This document shows, piece by piece, positions 44,247-53,100 of a stretch of 64,000 nt of DNA. A program made the position numbers and the translations under genes. Each line of letters starts with the position of its first letter. Positions within the stretch are counted from its first letter, which is position 1. The notes beneath the pieces are model-generated. The model saw only the letters and a list, made by a program, of their open reading frames with translations, made no database searches and was not told where the DNA came from. This DNA comes from Enterobacteriaceae bacterium UBA5654 (GTDB lineage Bacteria > Pseudomonadota > Gammaproteobacteria > Enterobacterales > Enterobacteriaceae), in contig DIJC01000010.1 of the NCBI GenBank assembly GCA_002421005.1, positions 5,458-69,457 of the forward strand, read 5' to 3'.

Positions 44247-44645
44247 TTAATCGCGTTTTACGCCGTTACGCAGCAGGCCGGATGCGCCTTCTGAATAGTC
44301 GCGCGGCATCTGTACCGGCGCCTGATCGTTATTCGCTTCAGATTCTGCCAGACGGTTGCGGAACGGATTATTCTCGGCGGACATTTCCGGCAGCAGGCTG
44401 CTGGAACTCTTCGCCATATGCTGATAAAGCTGGCGATAATCATGCGCCATGTTATCCAGCAGCTCGGCGCTGTGAGCAAAGTGGCTGACCAGCTCTTCGC
44501 GGTACTCTTCCAGCTCTGCTTTATTCTTTTCAAGTTCGTACTGCAAAGCCTGTTGTTGGCGTAATTTCCGATTACCAAAACGCATGGCAACGGCACCGAT
44601 GATGATGCCGACAACTAAACCAATTAGCGCATATTCCCAGGTCAT
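44247..44645 (-). CDS. zapG: Cell-division/envelope protein ZapG (YhcB, DUF1043)
   Basis: A 132-residue inner-membrane protein with one N-terminal helix (YALIGLVVGIIIGAVAM), then a coiled coil (about 25-75, QQALQYELEKNKAELEEYRE) and a disordered tail. Known in E. coli to link cell elongation, division and envelope synthesis. Divergent from zapE across 191 bases. Confidence 0.93.
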   Translation of the reverse strand: MTWEYALIGLVVGIIIGAVAMRFGNRKLRQQQALQYELEKNKAELEEYREELVSHFAHSAELLDNMAHDYRQLYQHMAKSSSSLLPEMSAENNPFRNRLAESEANNDQAPVQMPRDYSEGASGLLRNGVKRD

Positions 44646-44836
44646 GTACCTCTCCCGTTGTTTTGTGATTCCGTAGGGTGTTAGCGGCGAGGCTCCTTGC
44701 CCGTGCCCGATTATGCCACTATAACCGCTAATTCCTCATAAGTGGAATCCCGGCCGCACATCGCGTAGTGTAGAACGGCCTTTTTTTCGCCAACCGTGAA
44801 CAGTGGCACACCGATTTCAAGGAATAATAATAAGCC

Positions 44837-45961
44837 ATGCAAAGCACTTCTCCCACATCGCGTTATCAGCAGGCTCTCCGCGAGGGCACGCACCAGCCGG
44901 ACGACGTACAGCGTGAGGCGGTCAGCCGACTGGATATCATTTATCAGCAACTCATCGCTCAGCCTGCGCCCGCAACCCGGAGCGGTGGAATTTTCTCAAA
45001 AATCGGCAAACTGCTCGGTAAGCCGGAAACCGTAGTCAATTCCCCGGCGCGCGGCCTTTATATGTGGGGCGGCGTGGGGCGCGGCAAAACCTGGCTGATG
45101 GATCTCTTCTACCAAAGCCTGCCGGGCGCGCGTAAGCAGCGTCTGCATTTTCACCGCTTTATGCTGCGGGTGCATGAAGAGCTGACGGCGCTTCAGGGCG
45201 AAAGCGATCCGCTGGAGATTGTCGCCGACCGCTTTAAAGCCGAAACCGACGTGCTGTGCTTTGATGAATTTTTTGTGTCGGATATTACCGATGCAATGCT
45301 GCTCGGCGGGTTAATGAAAGCGCTGTTTGCGCGCGGCATTACCCTGGTCGCTACCTCTAACATTCCACCGGACGATCTGTACCGTAACGGATTACAGCGC
45401 ACGCGCTTTTTGCCTGCCATTGAGGCGATTAAAGAACACTGCGACATTATGAACGTGGATGCGGGCATTGATTATCGTCTGCGCACGCTCACCCAGGCGC
45501 ACCTGTGGCTGTCGCCGCTTAATGCTGAAACCCGTGCGCAGATGGACCAACTCTGGCTGGCGCTGGCGGGTGCGAAACGCATTCACGCCCCCGAACTGGA
45601 AATCAACCATCGTCCGTTCCCGACGCTGGGTGTGGAGAACCAGACCCTGGCGGTTTCCTTTACGACGTTATGCGTGGACGCGCGTAGTCAGCATGACTAC
45701 ATCGCCCTCTCAAGGCTATTCCACACGGTGCTGCTGTTTGATGTGCCGGTGATGACCCCGCTGAAGGAAAACGAAGCACGGCGTTTTATCGCGCTGGTGG
45801 ATGAGTTCTACGAACGCCATGTCAAGCTGGTGGTCAGCGCCGAACGTCCGCTGGAGGAAATTTACCAGGGCACCGGGCTACAGTTCGAGTTCCGCCGCTG
45901 CCTGTCGCGGTTGCAGGAGATGCAGAGCGAAGAGTACCTGCGGCTGGAACATATGCCGTGA
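44837..45961 (+). CDS. zapE: Cell-division ATPase ZapE (YhcM)
   Basis: AFG1-like P-loop ATPase that acts on the Z-ring under low oxygen or heat. The 374 residues include Walker A GGVGRGKTW and Walker B VLCFDEFFVSD, with the sensor LVATSNIPPDDLY. The length is as in E. coli. It is upstream of rplM-rpsI but separated by that operon's promoter. Confidence 0.95.
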   Translation: MQSTSPTSRYQQALREGTHQPDDVQREAVSRLDIIYQQLIAQPAPATRSGGIFSKIGKLLGKPETVVNSPARGLYMWGGVGRGKTWLMDLFYQSLPGARKQRLHFHRFMLRVHEELTALQGESDPLEIVADRFKAETDVLCFDEFFVSDITDAMLLGGLMKALFARGITLVATSNIPPDDLYRNGLQRTRFLPAIEAIKEHCDIMNVDAGIDYRLRTLTQAHLWLSPLNAETRAQMDQLWLALAGAKRIHAPELEINHRPFPTLGVENQTLAVSFTTLCVDARSQHDYIALSRLFHTVLLFDVPVMTPLKENEARRFIALVDEFYERHVKLVVSAERPLEEIYQGTGLQFEFRRCLSRLQEMQSEEYLRLEHMP

Positions 45962-46182
45962 ATTCGCGTGGCAAATCACAAAAAGGGGTCGATCTTTGAC
46001 CCTGACTTCTCTATAATCCTGCGACCCCACGTTACAACGAAGTTTTTTTCCCAAAACTTTGTGTGCCGGTTTAAACATATCCGAGGGGGTAGGTTTACTG
46101 GACAATGTCGTGTGAGCCTCATGTGTTTTGAAGCGTTTGGGTGTTCACCAACGTGTAACTAATTTATTTGGGTAAGCTTTTA
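45962..46182 (+). promoter_or_regulatory. rplM-rpsI promoter and structured leader
   Basis: A consensus -10 TATAAT is at 46012-46017, followed by GC-rich CCTGCGACCCC, suggesting a stringently controlled promoter; a good -35 at the right distance was not found. The leader of about 160 bases before rplM is where the L13 autoregulatory structure of E. coli is expected. An inverted repeat GGGTC/GACCC lies at 45986-46002. Confidence 0.6.
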
Positions 46183-46611
46183 ATGAAAACTTTTACAGCT
46201 AAACCAGAAACCGTAAAACGCGACTGGTATGTTGTTGACGCGACCGGTAAAACTCTGGGCCGTCTGGCTTCCGAACTGGCGCTTCGTCTGCGCGGTAAGC
46301 ACAAAGCGGAATACACTCCGCACGTTGATACCGGTGATTACATCATCGTTCTGAACGCTGATAAAGTTGCTGTAACCGGCAACAAGCGTACTGACAAAGT
46401 GTACTATCACCACACTGGCTTCATCGGTGGTATCAAACAAGCGACCTTTGAAGAGATGATTGCTCGCCGTCCTGAGCGTGTGATTGAGATCGCGGTTAAA
46501 GGCATGTTGCCAAAAGGCCCACTGGGTCGTGCTATGTTCCGTAAACTGAAAGTTTACGCAGGTAACGAGCACAACCACGCGGCACAGCAACCGCAAGTTC
46601 TTGACATCTAA
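46183..46611 (+). CDS. rplM: 50S ribosomal protein L13
   Basis: Early-assembly large-subunit protein of 142 residues. The sequence from MKTFTAKPETVKRDWYVVDA to AAQQPQVLDI is almost the same as E. coli L13. The in-frame upstream start at 46168 is not used by homologues. Cotranscribed with rpsI, 15 bases on. Codon use is strongly biased, as expected of a highly expressed gene. Confidence 0.98.
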   Translation: MKTFTAKPETVKRDWYVVDATGKTLGRLASELALRLRGKHKAEYTPHVDTGDYIIVLNADKVAVTGNKRTDKVYYHHTGFIGGIKQATFEEMIARRPERVIEIAVKGMLPKGPLGRAMFRKLKVYAGNEHNHAAQQPQVLDI

Positions 46612-46626
46612 TCGGGATTATAGGCA

Positions 46627-47019
46627 ATGGCTGAAAATCAATACTACGGCACTGGTCGCCGCAAAAGCTCCGCAGCTCGCGTGTTCATCAAACCGGGCAA
46701 CGGCAAAATCGTTATCAACCAACGTTCTCTGGAACAGTACTTCGGTCGTGAAACTGCCCGCATGGTAGTTCGTCAGCCGCTGGAACTGGTCGACATGGTT
46801 GAGAAACTGGATCTGTACATCACCGTTAAAGGTGGTGGTATCTCTGGTCAGGCTGGTGCGATCCGTCACGGTATCACCCGCGCTCTGATGGAGTACGACG
46901 AGTCCCTGCGTGGCGAACTGCGTAAAGCAGGCTTCGTTACCCGTGATGCTCGTCAGGTTGAACGTAAGAAAGTCGGCCTGCGTAAAGCACGTCGTCGTCC
47001 GCAGTTCTCCAAACGTTAA
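46627..47019 (+). CDS. rpsI: 30S ribosomal protein S9
   Basis: Small-subunit protein of 130 residues whose basic C-terminal tail ([17 protein letters not shown]) reaches the P-site tRNA. Sequence and length match E. coli S9. Second gene of rplM-rpsI, ending at a strong terminator. Confidence 0.98.
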
Positions 47020-47051
47020 TTGGTTTCTGCTCCGGCAGAATACAATTTGCG

Positions 47052-47078
47052 AAAAAACCCGCTCCGGCGGGTTTTTTT
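47052..47078 (+). terminator. rplM-rpsI terminator
   Basis: AAACCCGC-TCCG-GCGGGTTT (47055-47074) followed by further T residues; a classic intrinsic terminator. The remaining bases to 47334 carry the sspA promoter and leader with no gene. Confidence 0.9.
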
Positions 47079-47334
47079 ATGGATAAATATTAATTTTATC
47101 CACAGTAAACGCCGCTTTGCCCCCGCTTTTTCCGCATTTCCGGAATCCCCTCACCACAAACCTCGCAAAATCTGGTAAACTATCATCCAATTTTCTGCCC
47201 AAATACCGGGGATTGTTCATTTTTTGTTTACTTACTGAACAGGAATGTCGTTCAACGGAAATGAGGCGTAAACATCTGGCTGGCCACGGTGTGGCTGGCA
47301 GCAGTAAAAATTCTGAATATACCTGGAGGTTGCC

Positions 47335-47973
47335 ATGGCTGTCGCTGCCAACAAACGTTCGGTAATGACGCTGTTTTCTGGTCCTACTGACATCTATAGC
47401 CATCAGGTCCGCATTGTGCTGGCTGAAAAGGGTGTTAGCTTTGAAATAGAGCATGTGGAGAAGGATAACCCGCCTCAGGATCTGATTGACCTCAACCCGA
47501 ATCAGAGCGTGCCGACGCTGGTAGATCGTGAGCTGACCCTGTGGGAATCCCGCATCATCATGGAATATCTTGATGAGCGTTTTCCGCACCCGCCACTGAT
47601 GCCGGTTTATCCGGTTGCACGTGGTGAAAGCCGTCTTTACATGCAGCGCATTGAAAAAGACTGGTACACGCTGATGAACGTGATCATGAGCGGTTCATCT
47701 TCCGAGGCTGATGCCGCGCGTAAACAGCTGCGCGAAGAATTGCAGGCCATTGCGCCGGTATTTGGTCAGAAACCTTACTTCCTGAGCGATGAGTTCAGCC
47801 TGGTAGACTGCTACCTGGCACCGCTGCTGTGGCGTCTGCCGCTGTTAGGCATTGAGTTCAGCGGCGCAGGTGCCAAAGAGCTGAAAGGTTACATGACTCG
47901 CGTTTTCGAGCGTGATTCCTTCCTCGCTTCTTTAACTGAAGCCGAGCGTGAAATTCGTCTTGGCCGGGGCTAA
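47335..47973 (+). CDS. sspA: Stringent starvation protein A
   Basis: GST-fold protein without transferase activity that binds RNA polymerase, reduces H-NS and supports acid and stationary-phase survival. The 212 residues match E. coli from MAVAANKRSVMTLFSGPTDI through the conserved pocket LLWRLP. Cotranscribed with sspB five bases downstream. Confidence 0.97.
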   Translation: MAVAANKRSVMTLFSGPTDIYSHQVRIVLAEKGVSFEIEHVEKDNPPQDLIDLNPNQSVPTLVDRELTLWESRIIMEYLDERFPHPPLMPVYPVARGESRLYMQRIEKDWYTLMNVIMSGSSSEADAARKQLREELQAIAPVFGQKPYFLSDEFSLVDCYLAPLLWRLPLLGIEFSGAGAKELKGYMTRVFERDSFLASLTEAEREIRLGRG

Positions 47974-47978
47974 TTCGC

Positions 47979-48476
47979 ATGGATTTGTCACAACTAACCC
48001 CACGCCGTCCGTATCTGCTGCGCGCATTCTATGAATGGCTGCTGGACAACCAGCTCACGCCGCACCTGGTTGTGGATGTGACGTTGCCCGGCGTGCATGT
48101 TCCGATGGAATACGCGCGCGATGGACAGATCGTGTTAAACATCGCACCGCGTGCGGTGGGTAATCTGGAGCTGGCCAACGACGAAGTGCGTTTCAACGCG
48201 CGCTTTGGCGGTGTCCCTCGCCAGGTTTCCGTCCCGCTGGCGGCCGTGCTGGCCGTTTATGCCCGTGAAAACGGCGCAGGCACCATGTTTGAGCCTGAAG
48301 CCGCTTACGATGAAGACGTTGCCAGCCTGAACGATGACATCGGTACGGATACAGAAAACGAGACGGTGATGTCGGTGATCGACGGTGACAAGCCCGATCA
48401 CCAGGACGACAACAATCCCGATGACGATCCGCCGCCGCCGCGTGGTGGGCGTCCCGCACTCCGCGTAGTGAAATAA
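47979..48476 (+). CDS. sspB: ClpXP adaptor SspB
   Basis: Delivers ssrA-tagged proteins to ClpXP. The 165 residues comprise a dimeric tag-binding domain (about 1-110), an acidic flexible linker (DGDKPDHQDDNNPDDDPPPP) and the C-terminal ClpX-binding peptide RGGRPALRVVK, all intact. Confidence 0.97.
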   Translation: MDLSQLTPRRPYLLRAFYEWLLDNQLTPHLVVDVTLPGVHVPMEYARDGQIVLNIAPRAVGNLELANDEVRFNARFGGVPRQVSVPLAAVLAVYARENGAGTMFEPEAAYDEDVASLNDDIGTDTENETVMSVIDGDKPDHQDDNNPDDDPPPPRGGRPALRVVK

Positions 48477-48735
48477 TATAGCCTCACGACTTCTCTCTCT
48501 TTACGGGAGAGAAGTTCATCCAGCCTTTGTTTACCGTCCCTTTCCCACGCAGAATTTCGCCGATCTTACCGGTCACGTTGTGATGTCTTCAGCCGCTACG
48601 TATACAACAGCTGTACGCCAGCAGGCGTGAGGGAATCATACAGGTATTTTCATCATCAGGACAGGCGCGGTGCTTTCCCGCAGAGGCAGAGTTTCCGGCT
48701 CCCTGAGGGCAGGGAGCCGGATAGGGCGTTTTTAA
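48477..48735. other. sspB-gltD spacer with terminators
   Basis: ACTTCTCTC/GAGAGAAGT (about 48488-48514) follows sspB, and CCGGCTCCCTG-AGGG-CAGGGAGCCGG (48695-48720, 11-bp stem) follows gltD; the two convergent genes each have a hairpin. On the minus strand a 34-codon open stretch reads GKIGEILRGKGTVNKGWMNF; it has no family I recognise and could be gene debris. The gltF, nan and dcuD genes found here in E. coli are absent. Confidence 0.55.
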
Positions 48736-50154
48736 TCAGACTTCCATAAAGTTCAAAATGCCGTCCGCTGCTTTACGGCCTTCGGCAATCGCCGTCACCA
48801 CCAGATCCGAACCGCGCACGATGTCACCACCGGCGAAGATTTTCGGGTTGCTGGTCTGGAAAGCGTTATCGCTGCCTTCCGGGGCAATAATGCGGCCCTG
48901 TGAATCCAGCTCAACGCTGTGTTGCGCCAGCCATTCCATGCTGTGCGGGCGGAAACCAAACGCCATGACCACGGCATCAGCGGGAACGACATGTTCAGAG
49001 CCTGCAACGATCTCCGCGCGACGGCGGCCTTTGGCGTCCGGTGCGCCCATTTCGGTACGCGCCATTTTTACGCCGCAGACTTTACCGTTGGCATTCACTT
49101 CCACACCCAGCGGCTGGACGTTGAACTGAAACTCTACGCCTTCTTCACGCGCATTTTTCACTTCGCGGCGGGAGCCGGGCATGTTCTCTTCGTCGCGGCG
49201 GTAGGCACAGGTGACGTGCGTTGCGCCCTGGCGAATCGAGGTGCGCACGCAGTCCATCGCGGTATCGCCACCGCCGAGCACCACCACGCGTTTACCTTCC
49301 ATGCTGACATACGGCGCGTCGGGCGTGTCGCCAAAGCCCATAATCTGCTTCGTGTTGGCAATGAGGAACGGCAGGGCGTCAAACACGCCGTCAGCGTCTT
49401 CATTTTCCAGCCCGCCACGCATTGACTGATAGGTCCCGACGCCGAGGAACACCGCGTCGTAGTCCTGCAACAGCGCATCAAGCTGCACGTCGCGGCCTAC
49501 TTCGGTGTTCAGCTGAAACTCGATACCCATGCCGGTGAAAATCTCCCGGCGGCGGGTCATCACCTCTTTTTCCAGCTTGAAGGCCGGAATGCCGAAGGTC
49601 AGCAGGCCGCCGATTTCCGGGTGACGGTCGAACACCACCGCCTTCACGCCGTTGCGGGTCAGCACGTCGGCACATGCCAGCCCGGCAGGGCCAGCGCCGA
49701 TAATGGCGACTTTTTTCCCGGTTTGCTTCACGCCGGTGAGGTCAGGACGCCAGCCCATCTCAAAGGCTTTATCGTTGATATAGCGCTCGATATTACCGAT
49801 AGTCACCGCGCCGAACTCGTCGTTCAGCGTGCATGACCCTTCGCACAGGCGATCCTGCGGGCAGACGCGCCCGCACACTTCCGGCAGGGTGTTAGTCTGA
49901 TGCGACAGTTCTGCCGCTTCAAAAATACGCCCCTCGTTCGCCAGCTTCAGCCAGTTCGGGATGTAGTTATGGACCGGACATTTCCACTCGCAGTACGGAT
50001 TGCCACAGGAGAGACAGCGGTCCGCCTGCGCTTTCGCCTGGCCTTCAGAAAACGGTTCGTAGATTTCTACAAACTCGATTTTGCGGATCTTCAGCGCCTT
50101 TTTCGGCGGATCCACGCGCTGTAAGTCGATAAATTGGTATACGTTCTGACTCAT
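48736..50154 (-). CDS. gltD: Glutamate synthase small subunit
   Basis: NADPH-oxidising flavoprotein subunit of GOGAT that feeds electrons to GltB. The 472 residues start with a cysteine-rich iron-sulfur region (CLSCGNPYCEWKCPVHNYIP; VCGRVCPQDRLCEGSC), then the FAD site GAGPAGLACADVL and the NADPH site LGGGDTAMDCVR. Lies 11 bases after gltB. The length equals E. coli GltD. Confidence 0.97.
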   Translation of the reverse strand: MSQNVYQFIDLQRVDPPKKALKIRKIEFVEIYEPFSEGQAKAQADRCLSCGNPYCEWKCPVHNYIPNWLKLANEGRIFEAAELSHQTNTLPEVCGRVCPQDRLCEGSCTLNDEFGAVTIGNIERYINDKAFEMGWRPDLTGVKQTGKKVAIIGAGPAGLACADVLTRNGVKAVVFDRHPEIGGLLTFGIPAFKLEKEVMTRRREIFTGMGIEFQLNTEVGRDVQLDALLQDYDAVFLGVGTYQSMRGGLENEDADGVFDALPFLIANTKQIMGFGDTPDAPYVSMEGKRVVVLGGGDTAMDCVRTSIRQGATHVTCAYRRDEENMPGSRREVKNAREEGVEFQFNVQPLGVEVNANGKVCGVKMARTEMGAPDAKGRRRAEIVAGSEHVVPADAVVMAFGFRPHSMEWLAQHSVELDSQGRIIAPEGSDNAFQTSNPKIFAGGDIVRGSDLVVTAIAEGRKAADGILNFMEV

Positions 50155-50165
50155 GCTTTTACCCC

Positions 50166-53100
50166 TTACTGCGCCTGCACGCGCAGCTCTGCTGCGCTAC
50201 GACTACGGTGACCCAACAGCGCTTTCACATCGCTGGACTTCGGTTTGACCAGCGCGAATTTGGTCGAGAAGGTTGACCAGTGGGCGAGGATCTCTTCGCC
50301 ACGCTGCGATCCGGTATGCTGTACATGCTCGGTGATCAAGCCGCGCAGGTGTTCCTCGTGGATGGCGAGGTCATCCACGCTCAGCACTTCCACCAGTTCC
50401 GGGTTCACGCGTTTACGGAATTCGCCGTCTTCATCCAGCACGTAGGCGAAACCGCCGGTCATCCCTGCGCCGAAGTTGACGCCGGTTTTGCCGAGAATAC
50501 AGACGATGCCGCCGGTCATATATTCACAGCCGTTGTCGCCGATACCTTCCACCACGGTAATCGCCCCGGAGTTACGCACCCCGAAACGCTCGCCCGCGCG
50601 GCCTGCAGCATACAAACGACCGCCGGTTGCGCCATAAAGGCAGGTGTTGCCGATGATGCTCGCTTCATGGCTGCGGAAGGAGGAACCGACCGGCGGACGT
50701 ACCGCCAGCAAGCCGCCCGCCATGCCTTTACCCACGTAATCGTTGGCATCGCCGGTCAGATACAGTTCCACGCCGCCCGCATTCCACACGCCAAAACTCT
50801 GGCCCGCGGTGCCGCTGAAGTACGCTTTAATCGGGTCTGACGCCAGCCCCTGATCGCCGTGGGTGCGAGCAATATAGCCCGACAGCGACGCGCCCACTGA
50901 ACGGTCGGTGTTGCGGATGTCAAACCAGAACGTTTTGCTCTGGCGCGCATCGACAAAGGGTTTGGCATTCATCAGTAGCTGCGCGTTCAGCACGCCGTTA
51001 TCAAACGGCGGATTGTGCTCGGTGCAGTGCAGCGCCTTGCCCGGATGCGGTTCCGCTGTCTCCAGCAGTTTGCGCAAATCCAGCTTCTGCTGTTTGGCGG
51101 TAAAGCCTTCCAGCTCTTTGAGCAGATCGGTACGGCCAATCAGATCCACCAGGCGTTTTACGCCAAGCTGTGCCATCAGCTCGCGGGTTTCGCGGGCGAT
51201 AAATTCAAAGTAATTGGTCACTTTGAACGGCAGGCCGTGATAGTGGTTCTTACGCAGCTTCTCATCCTGGGTTGCCACGCCGGTGGCGCAGTTGTTCAGG
51301 TGGCAGATACGCAGATATTTACAGCCCAGCGCCACCATCGGGCCGGTGCCGAAGCCGAAGCTTTCCGCGCCGAGGATCGCTGCTTTAATAATGTCCTGCC
51401 CGGTTTTCAGGCCGCCGTCGACCTGCAAACGGATCTTATGGCGCAGGCCGTTCGCCACCAGCGCCTGCTGGGTTTCCACCAGCCCAAGCTCCCACGGGCA
51501 GCCTGCGTATTTCACCGATGACAGCGGGCTTGCCCCCGTGCCGCCGTCGTAGCCCGCAATGGTAATCAAATCCGCATAGGCTTTCGCCACGCCGGTCGCG
51601 ATGGTGCCAACGCCCGGCTCGGAAACCAGCTTCACGGAGATCATCGCCTGCGGATTGACCTGCTTAAGGTCGAAAATCAGCTGCGCTAAGTCTTCGATAG
51701 AGTAAATATCATGATGCGGCGGCGGGGAGATCAGCGTCACGCCCGGCACCGAGTAGCGCAGTTTCGCGATATACGGTGTGACTTTATCGCCCGGTAGCTG
51801 ACCACCTTCACCCGGCTTCGCGCCCTGAGCAACTTTAATCTGGATCACGTCAGCGTTAACGAGGTAAGCAGGGGTGACGCCGAAGCGACCGGAAGCCACC
51901 TGCTTAATGCGCGACACTTTATTGGTGCCGTAGCGCGCCGGATCTTCACCGCCTTCGCCAGAGTTAGAGTTACCGCCGAGGCTGTTCATCGCTTCGGCCA
52001 GCGCTTCGTGCGCTTCCGGGCTAAGTGCGCCGATTGACATCGCAGCGGTATCAAAACGCTTAAACAGATCGGTAGCGGGTTCCACATCGTCAAGGCTGAC
52101 CGCCTCGCCGTTCGGGGCAATCGCCAGCAGATCGCGCAGCGTCGCCGCCGGGCGCTGGTTCACCAGCTCGGCGTATTGCTGATAGTCGCTGTACTCGCCG
52201 CTCTGTACCGCTTGTTGCAGGGTGCGCACCACATCCGGGTTATAAGCATGATATTCGCCGCCGTGAACGTATTTCAGCAGCCCGCCCTGATCCAGCGGTT
52301 TACGCGCCAGCCACGCACGCTTCGACAGATTCAGCAGGTCCTGCTGGAAGTCTGCAAAGCCCGCGCCACCGATGCGGCTCACCGCGCCCTGGAAGCACAG
52401 CCCGGAAACGTCGTCATGCAGCCCCACGGCTTCAAACAGTTTCGAGCAGCGATAGGACGCGATGGTTGAGATGCCCATTTTGGACATGATCTTATACAGA
52501 CCTTTGTTGATGCCGTTACGGTAGTTCAGCATCACGGTACGGTAGGCTTTCTCAATCGCTTTACTGTCAACCAGCTTCGCCAGCGTTTCATAGGCGAGGT
52601 ATGGGTAAATTGCCGTCGCGCCGAAGCCCAGCAGCACCGCAAAGTGGTGCGGATCGCGCACGCTGGCGGTTTCTACAATAATGTTGGCGTCGCAGCGCAG
52701 GCTTTTATCGACCAGACGGGTCTGGATCGCGCCGACGGCCATCGGAGCCGGAACCGGCAGGCGGTTTTTGGCAATATTGCGATCCGAAAGTACCAGCAGC
52801 ACCGTGCCGTCGCGCACCATCTGCTCGGCTTTATCGCACAGCGCTTTCACCGTGGTTTCGAGATCGGTTTCGGTGACGTCAAAGGTGATATCCAGCACGT
52901 CCGCGCGGTAGTGGTGCTCGGTCATGGTGGTCAACTGATTAAAATCAGACCACAGCAGGATCGGCGATTTAAAGCTCAGACGGTGCGCCTGGCCTTCCGC
53001 CTCGCAGAAGACGTTCATTTCGCGGCCAATGCTGGTGGAGAGCGACATCACGTGCGCTTCACGCAGCGGATCGATCGGCGGGTTAGTCACCTGGGCGAAC

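Noticed and set aside
45996..46017. TTGACC plus TATAAT as the rplM promoter
   Set aside because: The hexamers are only 10 bases apart, too close for a sigma-70 promoter; only the -10 is kept in the annotation.
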